From Bacillus andreraoultii (GTDB taxonomy: Bacteria > Bacillota > Bacilli > Bacillales > Caldibacillaceae), in the NCBI RefSeq assembly GCF_001244735.1, contig NZ_LN868937.1, forward strand, positions 1,174,894 through 1,238,893: a DNA stretch of 64,000 nucleotides. The letters run 5' to 3'. Below the pieces are notes generated by a model that saw only the letters and a program-made list of their open reading frames with translations, was not told where the DNA came from and made no database searches. Position numbers and translations under genes: made by a program. Positions 47,845-57,277 of this stretch are shown here, piece by piece. Numbering within the stretch: position 1 is the first letter of the stretch; every line of letters begins with the position of its first letter.

Positions 47845-49356
47845 GTGTTGACTGAAAACAATCAACCATCAGCAATTAAATTTTCTTTAGATGAAACAGT
47901 TTGGTTTCGAAATGGTGAAGAAATATCTGATTTGTACGGATTATCTCTTGAACCAAATGTAACTGTTCAAGAATATCAAGGCTTAATATCCATTCGTGGT
48001 TCTTTGAAAATGCATGGGGAATATAAGAAAGTAGATGGTCGTTCATATGTTGCAAACGAAATGAACAATTTTGGTAAAAAATATGTATCTGTCATTGATG
48101 CACGAGAAGAGGGAATTTCAGAATTTTATTATGACTTTCCAGTAGATATTACGTTACCAAGAGATAAAGTAAATAGCTTGGAAGAGTTAGACATCGTCAT
48201 TGAAATGTTTGATTATACGCTACCAGAAAATGATTGTTTAAGATTAACGACAAATGTAGCAATTACAGGTATAGCACAAGATGTATCTGTTTACGAACGG
48301 GAGGATTTCGTTCCGGAAACCAATCAAGAAAGTATACCAGAAATAAATCGCGGGCCTGAGCTGTTACCTGTGGAAGAAAGAATTCAGCCTATCATCGATG
48401 AAGACGTTGATGAATCAGGGGAAGATACATTTTCAGCTGAAGCAAAAAAAGTGGAAGAACGAGTGGAAGAGTTAAAGCAAGACGTCCAAATCCCAATTCA
48501 AAATATTTCTCCAGTCAATGATGAGTTGAAAGAAATTGAAAAGAAACGATATGAAAATGAAGTAGGACAAGAAGCGGTTAAACAAGAAGAAACTGATTAC
48601 ATTCAAGTTCAAGTGGAAAAAGAAACGATTGCTAGCAGTACGAATCGCGATGAAGATGTTGTCGTTTGGCAAGAAGAATTAATAAGTAAAGACCAAGAAG
48701 AATTAAACAGAGAAGAAACTGAGATTGAAAGAAAAACAATCTTAGAGACTAGTAAAGAGCAAGAAGAACCTATTCAAGAAGGGATTCAAAAAACATCAAC
48801 TAGTAAAGAAGTGGCAGATGCTCGAGAGGACATTGTCAAAGGAGTAGCACAATTACAGGAAACGACAACGGAAAAAGAGGAAGCTATAGGTGAACATGTG
48901 CAAGAAAAAGTTACAAATCGAATAGATGAAAGCGAAGAGGATATTGAAGAAGTAAATCGTATGGAGGAAATTCAGGCGATTGAAGAAGTACAAGAAGATA
49001 CGTTAACTCGAAATGAAAAAGACGTAGAAGCAGAAGAACAAGTAGAAGAGAATGGAGAAAACTTGGAAACGAATGAAAGCACACGTCAAGAGAAAAATAT
49101 TAATTACCAGCCACAAGAAAAATCAGAAGAATTAATTTCATTAACGCAATTTTTTGGTCGGAAAGATGAAAATCAAGTAGTAAGGATGAAGATTTATATT
49201 GTTCAACAAAAAGATACTCTTAACTTAATCGCAGAAAAATATGATGTTACTGTTTCTCAAATTTTAAGGACAAATCAATTAGAACCGCATCAAGATGTGT
49301 ATGAGGGACAAATATTATATATCCCGACAAGTGCAAATAAAACTTATTCTTCATAA
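47845..49356 (+). CDS. spoVID: Spore coat assembly protein SpoVID
   Basis: 503 residues. The N-terminal ~150 residues (SAIKFSLDETVWFRNGEEIS, SIRGSLKMHGEYK, FPVDITLPRDKV) match the SpoVID N-terminal domain that directs encasement of the forespore by coat proteins. A long, very acidic low-complexity region rich in E, Q and V follows (about 165-430). A LysM domain closes the protein (IYIVQQKDTLNLIAEKYDVT...YEGQILYIPT). GTG 47845 or TTG 47848, both behind GAGGGGGGAAG, could start it. The acidic middle is probably disordered. Confidence 0.93.
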   Translation: MLTENNQPSAIKFSLDETVWFRNGEEISDLYGLSLEPNVTVQEYQGLISIRGSLKMHGEYKKVDGRSYVANEMNNFGKKYVSVIDAREEGISEFYYDFPVDITLPRDKVNSLEELDIVIEMFDYTLPENDCLRLTTNVAITGIAQDVSVYEREDFVPETNQESIPEINRGPELLPVEERIQPIIDEDVDESGEDTFSAEAKKVEERVEELKQDVQIPIQNISPVNDELKEIEKKRYENEVGQEAVKQEETDYIQVQVEKETIASSTNRDEDVVVWQEELISKDQEELNREETEIERKTILETSKEQEEPIQEGIQKTSTSKEVADAREDIVKGVAQLQETTTEKEEAIGEHVQEKVTNRIDESEEDIEEVNRMEEIQAIEEVQEDTLTRNEKDVEAEEQVEENGENLETNESTRQEKNINYQPQEKSEELISLTQFFGRKDENQVVRMKIYIVQQKDTLNLIAEKYDVTVSQILRTNQLEPHQDVYEGQILYIPTSANKTYSS

Positions 49357-49424
49357 AAATTTAATAAACGGGTATCCGCTCGTTTTTTGTATAAATGAAC
49401 AAATCATCCTAGTGTTGATGAATT

Positions 49425-49446
49425 CTCGGCAATTGCCGAGTTTTTT
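49425..49446 (+). terminator. Terminator after spoVID
   Basis: CTCGGC-AATT-GCCGAG followed by six T residues; it ends just before the ysxE ribosome binding site, so ysxE may rely on read-through or its own promoter. Confidence 0.85.
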
Positions 49447-49464
49447 CGTAAATGAGGTGATTCA

Positions 49465-50457
49465 TTGGATGTTAAATCAGTAGTTTATGAGGTTTTAGCG
49501 GACTATCAGTTATATCCAAAATACATTGAAAGAATTGGGAAGGTATATAAAGTGGTAAGTGGAGAGCAAGTTTTTGCATTAAAAGAAACAGATACACGGG
49601 CTAGTGAAAATTTATTCACGATTTATCCTTTCCTATACAATAAAGGTTTTTATCGATTTCCTCCACTTTATGCGACGAAAAACGGTCAATTTGCCGTTTT
49701 GAGAAACAAGAAATTATTCTATCTATCACCTTGGATTGGCGGGGAGCGGCCAGTAGAAACAAATGATACAACAAAAATGTTAAAGGAACTGGCACGACTC
49801 CACTTTTTAACTTCAAAAGAAACAGAAACAGATAAAGAGAATATTGAACAGCATTATGAACAAACATCAATATTATGGAAAAGAGAGTTAACGTATTTAG
49901 AGCGCTGGGTTGAGCAATGTGAAGAAAAATGGTATATGTCACCATTTGAATGGGAATTTGTTCAATATTTTAATGAATTTTATAAAGCATATGAATATGC
50001 ATTACGCACATTTACGACGTGGAAAAATACAATTCTTGAATCAAAAAAAGTCCGTACGGTCCTCCTTCATGGAAATGTTAGTAGGGATCACTTTGTTTAT
50101 GATGAAAAAGGATATGGTTTTTTCATTAATTTTGAACAAAGCCGTTTTGGTGCATCATATCAAGATTTGTTGCCATTTTTTTCGAAAACTTTGCGCACAT
50201 ACCCAATTCAAGGTGAAGATTATACGGCATGGTTAACAACATATATAAAAAATTATCCACTGACTGAGAGTGAAATTTTACTACTAAAGAGCTATCTTGC
50301 ACACCCAGGCTTTATCATCAAATTATTAAATCGATATGAAGAAAGAGCAGTTACAAATCATGAATATAAAAGTACAAAAAAAATACAAAAAGCGTATTGG
50401 CAATTAAAAAATATCGAGAAAATAATTATTCAGTTAGAAATGGGAGGACAGTCGTAA
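49465..50457 (+). CDS. ysxE: Spore coat-associated kinase-like protein YsxE (CotS family)
   Basis: 330 residues. The fold is aminoglycoside phosphotransferase/CotS-like: an N-lobe with EQVFALKETDTRASENL, a C-lobe with VLLHGNVSRDHFVYDEKG in the place of the catalytic loop and GFFINFEQSRFGASYQDL in the place of the metal-binding DFD. The usual catalytic Asp (HGD) is Asn here (HGN), and the metal aspartate is changed, so phosphotransfer is doubtful. TTG start behind GAGGTGA. Follows spoVID as in B. subtilis. Confidence 0.88.
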   Translation: MDVKSVVYEVLADYQLYPKYIERIGKVYKVVSGEQVFALKETDTRASENLFTIYPFLYNKGFYRFPPLYATKNGQFAVLRNKKLFYLSPWIGGERPVETNDTTKMLKELARLHFLTSKETETDKENIEQHYEQTSILWKRELTYLERWVEQCEEKWYMSPFEWEFVQYFNEFYKAYEYALRTFTTWKNTILESKKVRTVLLHGNVSRDHFVYDEKGYGFFINFEQSRFGASYQDLLPFFSKTLRTYPIQGEDYTAWLTTYIKNYPLTESEILLLKSYLAHPGFIIKLLNRYEERAVTNHEYKSTKKIQKAYWQLKNIEKIIIQLEMGGQS

Positions 50458-50458
50458 T

Positions 50459-50486
50459 GGAAGAAAACGATGATTCTTCCTTTTTT
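50459..50486 (+). terminator. Terminator directly at the end of ysxE
   Basis: GGAAGAA / TTCTTCC stem with six T residues, starting two bases after the stop codon. A 15-codon ATG frame over this hairpin is not considered a gene. Confidence 0.8.
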
Positions 50487-50502
50487 GTGAATAGGAAAAT
50501 AT

Positions 50503-50605
50503 AAATTCATCTAGAAGGGTTAAGACGCCCATTCTGCGGAGAAAAAGAAGGAAAAGGTCAACTAGAGCGGTTGTAGACGCCTGATTCGCGGTAAAAAAGC
50601 ATATA
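50503..50605 (+). repeat. ~51-bp tandem intergenic repeat, locus 2 (two units)
   Basis: Units starting near 50504 and 50555: ATTCATCTAGAAGGGTTAAG-ACGCC and GGTCAACTAGAGCGGTTGTA-GACGCC, each followed by ATTCTGCGG or ATTCGCGG and an A-rich run. Same unit as 9541-9690 in opposite orientation. The remaining gap to 50850 is AT-rich with no gene. Confidence 0.75.
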
Positions 50606-50850
50606 CAAACATGTGTATGTGAACTACACGTACATACGTTACTATCCAGTGGCGCAAATATAACACGAATGAGTCCAAGTGTAACAGGGGAAGTTAAAAC
50701 TCTTTCTGAAAATGGGTCCCTTCTTTACATTCTAGTTTTTAAAAAAATACGAAAAAATGATAGCACCATCTCGGAAAGTCTAGTATAATATAATATAATT
50801 ATTATAAATTTCAGAATAGTACAGGTACACGGATAAAACGAGGTGGTCGT

Positions 50851-52332
50851 ATGGATCAAGTGCAAAAAATGTTATTAGAAGATAGCAAAAAGAAAAATTT
50901 CCTAATGTTCGTTACTTTTTCGATTTCATTAGTTTTAGCGGTTTTGAAATCGCTCGCATTGAAACAAGGTGACTTAGTTATTTTGTATTCGAGTGAGTTG
51001 ACTGTTTTTGCACTAATCTATTTTATTTGTCACCAGTTGACTAAAAAATATGCTCTTTTCCTATATTTAAGTGTCGCCATGATAGGAATGACTTGCTTCA
51101 TTGGTTTACTTATTATTGGTGGTGGCATTAATATTATTTTAATTGCCTTTTTCTTACTTATATACGCATCGATTAGCTCGGAGAAAAAGGCATTTTTACT
51201 AAGCTTTGTACTAGGGGCAGCTGTTTTAATTGTAATATACATGACAGGGACAAAAGAGGCAGCAGTGATTAATGATAACTTCCTTACAATTTTTCTCATT
51301 TTTTTGTTATCCGGATTACTCCTTTTCGTCCTTATTCATCTCAATGGACGACAACAAGCGGTCATTCGTAAGCTTCTATTAGAATCTGAGAAATATGGAA
51401 ATGACCAAATGAGACAGAAAGAACAAATTCAAGCAAGTATGGATTTAATTTTAAGAGAAATGACAAATGTAAATGAACGGATACAAAGTAATCAATTAGT
51501 GCAAACCGAGTTGAATGAAAGTCTCCATGCAATCACAATTGGAAGCCAACAACAAAGTGAGCAAATATCATCGATTTCTAACCACGCTGCTGAAACAGTT
51601 GATGTAATGATAGATCTAAATCAAGTAATGGAACAGCTAGCAAGAGAATCTGAAAAAACCGATGAAATTACTTCACTTGGGGAACAGCGCGTTACTTCCT
51701 TCAAACAAGATGTACTAGAAATAGAAACATTTATGAATGAATTAAATCATACATTAGAAGACTTAACAAAGAATATAAAAGAAACAAATCACTTTTCTAT
51801 TAAAATAAGAGAAATATCGGAACAAACAAATCTTCTTGCACTGAACGCCTCGATTGAAGCAGCAAGGGCGGGGGAAGCAGGAAGGGGGTTTTCTGTTGTT
51901 GCTGAAGAAATTCGAAAACTCGCTGAATCAACGAAGGAAACAGTGAACAATATTACAAAAAACTTACAAAGAGTAAACAGTAGCAATCAAACAACTTTAA
52001 GTAAAATGCAAGGCAGTAGCCAAAAAATAAGCCATTTATCCCATACTTCCGAAGATATTGTTGTCTATTTTAAACAATTAAAAGAAGTGTTCCATACGCT
52101 TCTCGTTAATCTTAAGAAGTCTGAGGAAATGACTCAAGATGTCGTTACCCGGAGTAAAATGATTAAAAATCACACATTCGACTTTGCGTCCATAATGGAA
52201 GAGACAAGTGCGAGTTTACAAGAGATGAGTGCATCGATAGAAACATTAACAAAAGACAATAAAGATATTGCTAAGTCAATGAATAAGACAACAGAAAGTG
52301 CAGAACAGCTTCTAGAAACGACAGAAGCTTAA
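50851..52332 (+). CDS. Methyl-accepting chemotaxis-type protein with six-helix membrane domain (first of a pair)
   Basis: 493 residues. About residues 17-170 form six hydrophobic helices with very short loops, so there is no extracellular ligand domain; no HAMP domain is evident. The rest is an MCP signalling coiled coil whose tip reads [20 protein letters not shown] then [20 protein letters not shown], at about 322-360. It should dock CheW and CheA. RBS GAGGTGG with 6-base spacing. A near-twin of the same length follows. The sensed signal is unknown; a membrane-state or small-molecule cue is possible (inference). The pair is not found here in B. subtilis. Confidence 0.88.
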   Translation: MDQVQKMLLEDSKKKNFLMFVTFSISLVLAVLKSLALKQGDLVILYSSELTVFALIYFICHQLTKKYALFLYLSVAMIGMTCFIGLLIIGGGINIILIAFFLLIYASISSEKKAFLLSFVLGAAVLIVIYMTGTKEAAVINDNFLTIFLIFLLSGLLLFVLIHLNGRQQAVIRKLLLESEKYGNDQMRQKEQIQASMDLILREMTNVNERIQSNQLVQTELNESLHAITIGSQQQSEQISSISNHAAETVDVMIDLNQVMEQLARESEKTDEITSLGEQRVTSFKQDVLEIETFMNELNHTLEDLTKNIKETNHFSIKIREISEQTNLLALNASIEAARAGEAGRGFSVVAEEIRKLAESTKETVNNITKNLQRVNSSNQTTLSKMQGSSQKISHLSHTSEDIVVYFKQLKEVFHTLLVNLKKSEEMTQDVVTRSKMIKNHTFDFASIMEETSASLQEMSASIETLTKDNKDIAKSMNKTTESAEQLLETTEA

Positions 52333-52411
52333 ATTGACAGGCGTGCCCTCGGGTGTGCGTACGCGCCTTATCAAATAGCAAGAAAGATTATGAGAATTAC
52401 TTCATTTATCG

Positions 52412-52443
52412 ACAGAGTGCAAACATAAGCATTCTGTTTTTTT
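52412..52443 (+). terminator. Terminator after the first chemoreceptor gene
   Basis: ACAGAGTGC / GCATTCTGT with one G-T pair, followed by a T-run. Confidence 0.8.
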
Positions 52444-52625
52444 ATACATAAAAATTTCCTGCCTTTCAGAATAGAATCTAAACTAAATTTATTTTATAAT
52501 AGAAAAAGAATGTCAAAAAATGTAGAAAGTTGTCTTGAATAAAGTTTGTTTCTAAAAGATTGTTCAAGAAATTGGCATTTAAAACTAGTTTTATAAATCA
52601 ATTTACTAAAGAAGAAGGTGGCTGC

Positions 52626-54107
52626 ATGGACAAAGTACAGCAAATGCTTGAGCAGGACAGTAGAAAGAAAAATCTTATCATGTTTATTTCATTTTTAATT
52701 GCTTTAGTAACTGCATTACTAAAATATATCGTATCGAAGGAGCTAAATATCGCAACATTATTTGCAACAGAAACCGTTGTTTTTTCAGCAACATTTTTTG
52801 TTTGCCAAAAACTAACGAGTAAATATTATCTATTTCCGTACTTGAGTGTCTTTATTGTTAGCGTTTTTAATTTTATCGGTATCCTTACTTCAGGTGGCGG
52901 ATTATCAATTGTTCTCATCACATTCTTTTTAACGATTTTCTCTGCGATTGATACGAATAAGAAATCATTCGGTTTAGGGTATGTGTTAGGACTAATCGTT
53001 ATTTTAGCAAATTATTTTATTGGAACAAAAGAAATGGATATTATTTCAGAAAACTTTGCCACAATTCTCTTACTATATTTCCTATCGGGATTACTTCTTT
53101 ACGTATTAATTCATTTGACAGGAAAACAACAGGTAGTGATTCGAAATCTTTTATTAGATTCTGATAAACTTGTTCAAGAACAAATACGCCAAAAAGAACT
53201 AATTCAAATGAGTATGAATCAGATCATTCAGGAAATGACAAAAGTAAATGAACGAATACAAAGGAATCAAACGGCTCAAGCGGAGATGAGTGCAAGCTTA
53301 AATGAAGCAACTGCAACAAGCCAAAAACAAAGTGAGCAAATATCAGTTATATCAAATAATGCTACGGAAAATTTAAGTGCAATGTTGACGCTAGAAAAGA
53401 CAATGGAAACACTCACAGCTGAAGCGGAAAAGACAGATCAGATTACTTCTCTTGGTGAAGAAAGAGTGACATTATTTAAACTAGACGTAGCTGAAATTCA
53501 CTCGTTTATTGATGATCTGAATAAAACATTAGTGGACTTAACGAAGAATATTCAAGAAACGAATACGTACTCGAATAAGGTTAAAGAAATATCTGAGCAA
53601 ACAAATCTTCTTGCTCTAAACGCGTCAATTGAAGCAGCAAGAGCGGGAGAAGCAGGGAAAGGATTTTCCGTTGTTGCAGAGGAAATTAGAAAGTTAGCTG
53701 AGTCTACAAAAGACACAGTGAACAATATAACGAACAACTTACAAAAAGTGAATAATAGCAATGAAACGACGATAACAAAAATGGAAGTAAGTCGTCAAAA
53801 AGTGAGTCACTTATCTGAGTCATCTGAAGAACTTGCGGCTTATTTCCAACAATTGAGAGAAGTTTTTAAAACATTAAGCAGGGATCTCCAAAGTTCCGAA
53901 GTGTACACAAACGATGTTGTTGAAAAAAGTAAAGAAATTGAAAAATATACATCAGACTTTGCAGCAATCCTTGAAGAAACGAGTGCGAGTCTGCAAGAAA
54001 TGAGCGCATCGATTGAAACATTAACAAATGACAATAAAGATATTGCCTTGTTCATGAACAATACAACTGAAAGTGCCACAAAATTACTAACGAATACAAC
54101 AGCTTAG
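52626..54107 (+). CDS. Methyl-accepting chemotaxis-type protein, tandem paralogue
   Basis: 493 residues from ATG 52626 ([20 protein letters not shown]), the same length as its upstream neighbour and alike throughout, including the N-terminal MDxVQxML, the six-helix membrane part, and the tip [20 protein letters not shown] then [33 protein letters not shown] lies upstream; the frame is open to 52560 but those residues lack a match in the twin. Tandem duplication is the simplest origin. Each copy has its own terminator, so they may be expressed separately. Confidence 0.88.
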   Translation: MDKVQQMLEQDSRKKNLIMFISFLIALVTALLKYIVSKELNIATLFATETVVFSATFFVCQKLTSKYYLFPYLSVFIVSVFNFIGILTSGGGLSIVLITFFLTIFSAIDTNKKSFGLGYVLGLIVILANYFIGTKEMDIISENFATILLLYFLSGLLLYVLIHLTGKQQVVIRNLLLDSDKLVQEQIRQKELIQMSMNQIIQEMTKVNERIQRNQTAQAEMSASLNEATATSQKQSEQISVISNNATENLSAMLTLEKTMETLTAEAEKTDQITSLGEERVTLFKLDVAEIHSFIDDLNKTLVDLTKNIQETNTYSNKVKEISEQTNLLALNASIEAARAGEAGKGFSVVAEEIRKLAESTKDTVNNITNNLQKVNNSNETTITKMEVSRQKVSHLSESSEELAAYFQQLREVFKTLSRDLQSSEVYTNDVVEKSKEIEKYTSDFAAILEETSASLQEMSASIETLTNDNKDIALFMNNTTESATKLLTNTTA

Positions 54108-54120
54108 TATAGTATTAAAA

Positions 54121-54170
54121 AAATGCAGGCCCAAAGTCTCGTTGAGTGACTAGGGCCTGTTTGCATTTTG
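54121..54170 (+). terminator. Terminator after the second chemoreceptor gene
   Basis: AAATGCAGGCCC / GGGCCTG-TT-TGCATTT with a small bulge and a T-rich end. Confidence 0.7.
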
Positions 54171-54261
54171 AATTTGCTTCTTGGAAAAACATCGCACGAA
54201 GGAAATGCGACTAGCATTTCCGAGGATTTTGAATTTGCTGCTTTGAATTTGCACCGCACGT
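54165..54261. repeat. ~61-bp hairpin repeat, left part of array
   Basis: One full unit (GAATTTGCTTCTTGGAAAAA, CATCGCACGAA, then hairpin at 54201-54221 with stem GGAAATGC / GCATTTCC and loop GACTA) and the first half of a second unit ending GCACCGCACGT at the IS boundary. Confidence 0.8.
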
Positions 54262-54295
54262 GAGGCTGGGACAAAACTCCAGTAAAATAAAAATT

Positions 54296-54342
54296 AAGGC
54301 GTTGGAGCTTACACTAAAAAGTGTAGACCCAACGCCTTTTTT
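54296..54342 (+). terminator. Terminator inside the left end of the IS1182 element
   Basis: AAGGCGTTGG / CCAACGCCTT with an inner TACACT / AGTGTA stem and a T-run. It would shield the transposase gene from outside transcription. Confidence 0.8.
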
Positions 54343-54419
54343 GCCACAATTCTAGTAAACAAAAAGGGCACCTTTTGATAAAATTAAAGTGACGAAACAA
54401 TAATTTTGGAGGTGCCCTT

Positions 54420-56081
54420 ATGTTTAAACATTATAACATGAATCAAGTAGTTTTACCGCTAAATTTAGAAATTAAGTTGAAAGAAAACGATATTGCTTTT
54501 GCGATCAATGATCTTGTCGAGAGTATTCCCGAAGAAGCTTTCGAGGACTTCATACGACAAACCGGCCGTCCCGCGTATCATCCTCGTATGATGTTGAAAG
54601 TCATTTTGTGTGGATATACGCAATCCGTGTTTTCCGGCCGTAAAATAGAAGCTTTATTACAGGATAGTATCCGCATGATGTGGCTAGCTCAAGGACATGA
54701 ACCTAGCTATCGCACCATCAATCGCTTCCGTTCTAATCCACTCATTGAAAACATCCTACGTGAATGCTTTGTCCAGTTCCGAAATCAGCTCGTGGAAAAG
54801 GAATTGATTGAAGAGGAAGCCATTTTTATTGATGGTACAAAAATTGAAGCAAACGCAAATAAGTTCACCTTTGTATGGCGGAAGTCCATTGAAAGATATA
54901 GTGATAAGCTAATTGAAAAGTCCAATCAACTGTATGATGAGCTGCTAGAGAAGGAGATCATCCCAGCAATAGAGCGAGAAAAGGAAGAGGAACTTTCCGT
55001 CAAAGAAATGGAAGAAGTAGTCGAAAAGTTAGACGAGAAAATCGAGGAATATAATAAAAAGATTGAAGTATCTGAAGTTGGGAGTGAACGGAAAAAGCTC
55101 CGTTCCGAACGCAAATTACCCATACAATCTCGGAAGCAATGGATGGATTACATTACTCGCAAACAAAAGTATCAAAACGATATGGAGATTTTCGGTGATC
55201 GCAATAGTTACTCAAAGACGGACCCAGATGCGACGTTTATGCGCATGAAGGACGACTACATGAAGAACGGTCAATTGAAAGCTGGTTACAATGTCCAAAT
55301 TGCGACGGAAGGTCAATATGTGCTCGCTTACGATGTTTTCCCAAACCCGACCGATACACGCACTTTAATTCCTTTTCTCGACACGATTGAAGAAAACTTT
55401 TTCGAGCTTCCGGAATTCATTGTCGCGGATGCAGGATATGGTAGCGAACAGAATTATGAAGATATCATCGAGAATCGAAATCGAACGCCACTTATTACAT
55501 ACAATCAATATCGAAAGGAGAAGAAAAAGAAGCATAAGGACAACGCTTTTCATGTAGATAATTGGGAATATAATGAGGACGAAGATACTTTTCTGTGCCC
55601 AAATGGTCGGAAAGTACGATTTAGCCATCATTCCAAACGAACAGACAGGTACGGATTCACCCGTGAATTTAAAGTGTACGAGTGTGAGGACTGTTCGGAT
55701 TGTCCACTCCGCGATTTATGCACGAAAGCAAAAGAAGGGAACAACCGAAAAGTCTACATGAATGAAAAGTGGGAGTCCCAAAAAGAATATGTACGTACGA
55801 AGCTTTCAGACGAGAAAACTGGTGAAATTTACGGAAAACGTAAAATTGATGTAGAACCAGCGTTCGGTTTTCTGAAGGCTAATTTAGGTTTCACTCGTTT
55901 TTCCGTCAGAGGAAAACAGAAAGTGAAAAATGAATTAGCCTTTGCGTTGATGGCGGTGAATATGAGAAAAGTCACCGCCATCAGCGGTAAAATAGTGACG
56001 AGAAATGGAAAAACCCCACAAAAAAGGTTCCAAGCAAATTTTTTATTGCCTGGAACCTTTTTATATACTACTTTTGGCTAG
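54420..56081 (+). CDS. IS1182-family transposase
   Basis: 553 residues. N-terminal DUF772-type segment (AFEDFIRQTGRPAYHPRMML, GRKIEALLQDSIRMMWLAQG), DDE aspartate in EEEAIFIDGTKIEANANKFT, a charged coiled coil (about 165-235), second aspartate in FIVADAGYGSEQNYED, a cysteine cluster CEDCSDCPLRDLCTKA, and the glutamate in KIDVEPAFGFLKANLGFTRF. The frame is complete, so the element may be active. RBS GGAGGTG precedes the ATG. Confidence 0.95.
   Translation: MFKHYNMNQVVLPLNLEIKLKENDIAFAINDLVESIPEEAFEDFIRQTGRPAYHPRMMLKVILCGYTQSVFSGRKIEALLQDSIRMMWLAQGHEPSYRTINRFRSNPLIENILRECFVQFRNQLVEKELIEEEAIFIDGTKIEANANKFTFVWRKSIERYSDKLIEKSNQLYDELLEKEIIPAIEREKEEELSVKEMEEVVEKLDEKIEEYNKKIEVSEVGSERKKLRSERKLPIQSRKQWMDYITRKQKYQNDMEIFGDRNSYSKTDPDATFMRMKDDYMKNGQLKAGYNVQIATEGQYVLAYDVFPNPTDTRTLIPFLDTIEENFFELPEFIVADAGYGSEQNYEDIIENRNRTPLITYNQYRKEKKKKHKDNAFHVDNWEYNEDEDTFLCPNGRKVRFSHHSKRTDRYGFTREFKVYECEDCSDCPLRDLCTKAKEGNNRKVYMNEKWESQKEYVRTKLSDEKTGEIYGKRKIDVEPAFGFLKANLGFTRFSVRGKQKVKNELAFALMAVNMRKVTAISGKIVTRNGKTPQKRFQANFLLPGTFLYTTFG
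56021..56062 (+). terminator. Hairpin overlapping the transposase 3' end
   Basis: AAAAAGGTTCCA / TGGAACCTTTTT, 12-bp stem, lies within the last codons of the transposase and could stop transcription before the stop codon or in the opposite direction. Confidence 0.65.
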
Positions 56082-56096
56082 TTATGTCCCAGCCTC

Positions 56097-56282
56097 TTGG
56101 ATTTTGAATTTGCTGCTTTGAATTTGCACCGCACGTGATCATGCGATTAGCATGATCTAAGGATTTTGAATTTGCTTCTTGGAAAAACATCGTACGAAGG
56201 AAATGCGACTAGCATTTCCGAGGACTTTGAATAAGCTGCTTTGAGTTTGCACCGCACGAAGGAAAATGCGGCTTGCATAATT
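56097..56282. repeat. ~61-bp hairpin repeat, right part of array
   Basis: Three units. Hairpins: 56137-56157, stem GATCATGC / GCATGATC with loop GATTA; 56199-56219, stem GGAAATGC / GCATTTCC with loop GACTA; and a decayed one near 56268-56282 (AATGC-GGCTT-GCAT). Lead sequence in each: GATTTTGAATTTGCTNCTT then CAYCGYACG. Beyond it, to 56449, nothing else is supported. Confidence 0.8.
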
Positions 56283-56449
56283 GCTGAGTTGTCCCCTCGC
56301 TTCAACAATAGATAGTAATTGGGGCTATCCGAAAAGGGGAAATACCAACAAATGTTAAATCCAAGAAAGTAAATATATCAAGGTTATGAAACATGAAAAG
56401 GAACATCCAGAAATCAAAAATACGACTTTCTGGACAGCTCCAACAACCT

Positions 56450-56641
56450 TTAAATTAATTCCATGTAAAACGCTGTAGCAACTAGTAAGAAAATGAGTAG
56501 CAAAATGACATCAAACGTTGTTGGAATAATTAGCGTTCGAATTCCTTGAAAAATAGAGAAAGGTATAATTAACTGTTTGCCTATATCTCGAATCGTTCGT
56601 ACCCATGTGGGCAATAAATATGGATTATATTTTCGCCTCAT
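56450..56641 (-). CDS. Small membrane protein of unknown function
   Basis: 63 residues, minus strand. A basic N-terminus (MRRKYNPYLLPTWVRTIRDI) is followed by IIPFSIFQGIRTLIIPTTFD and a C-terminal membrane helix (VILLLIFLLVATAFYMELI). The ATG has AGGGGTG 6 bases upstream, which makes it a convincing gene despite its size. I do not recognise the family with certainty. It points away from valS. Confidence 0.7.
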   Translation of the reverse strand: MRRKYNPYLLPTWVRTIRDIGKQLIIPFSIFQGIRTLIIPTTFDVILLLIFLLVATAFYMELI

Positions 56642-56812
56642 GATTCACACCCCTATTAATAAACATAGTTCAGCCTAACACACGACATGGCCTTTAGTTT
56701 ATTGTATGTTCGTAATAGAAGAATTTGTTCATAAACATGTTTGTATCATTTTTATGATTGTGTAGAAATAATGGTGATTTCGTATATTTTTCTACAAATT
56801 CGTCGATAATGA

Positions 56813-56842
56813 TTGACGAATAATCATTTGTTTATATAGAAT
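56813..56842 (+). promoter_or_regulatory. Sigma-A promoter of valS
   Basis: TTGACG (56813-56818) and TATAGAAT (56835-56842), 16-base spacing, just before the T-box leader. Confidence 0.75.
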
Positions 56843-56854
56843 AAAATATAAATA

Positions 56855-57102
56855 CGATAAATGCACTGATTGGGAAGAGTACAGTAGGTTAGCTTTCAAG
56901 AGAGGGAATGGTTGGTGTGAGTTCCTAAGCGAGACTATTGGAAGGTCGCCCATGAGCAGCAATTGTGAAAATTTAGTAGCAATTGCCGGGAAATCCGTTA
57001 TCTCATGAAGAGCCAAATGCAGGTTTATAGAACCTTTGCATTTGTGAATAAAGGTGGTACCGCGAGCAAACTCCATTCGTCCTTTAACGAGTGGGGTTTT
57101 TT
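56855..57102 (+). promoter_or_regulatory. T-box riboswitch of valS
   Basis: The T-box sequence AAGGTGGTACCGCG is at 57051-57064. The terminator follows at 57068-57102 (AAACTCCATTCGT / ACGAGTGGGGTTT, then T-run); the antiterminator would use the T-box bases. Stem I lies in about 56855-56960, with a probable valine specifier GTC at 56945-56947 (GAAGGTCGCC). Uncharged tRNA-Val would stabilise the antiterminator and allow valS expression. Bases 57103-57277 are the untranslated remainder. Confidence 0.88.
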
Positions 57103-57277
57103 GTTGTTACTCGGATTTACTTATCTCTAATATGGGTATGCAAAAAGCGATGATGAGCGGAGTTATGTTCATCTTTGCCAATGACGGTGCCTAGTTCGAG
57201 AAGATTGTTCCCGAAAGTTTTGGCTAATTTCTAACAGTGCTTTAAATTTACCTATTTACATGATTGGAGGCTTTCAA

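Larger units (their letters stand above)
54262..56096 (+). mobile_element. IS1182-family insertion sequence
   Basis: 1,835 bp with terminal inverted repeats GAGGCTGGGACAAAACT (left) and GAGGCTGGGACATAACT (right, reverse complement), one mismatch in 17. One transposase gene. The left end holds a terminator hairpin and the right end another. No target-site duplication is visible; the element lies where a repeat-unit hairpin would be. Confidence 0.88.

Noticed and set aside
50457-50504. 15-codon ATG frame overlapping the ysxE stop
   Set aside because: Its sequence is the terminator hairpin and T-run, which explains the bases better than a gene.
54165-56282. CRISPR-like hairpin repeats beside the IS
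   Set aside because: The whole ~61-base unit repeats without unique spacers, and no cas gene is present.
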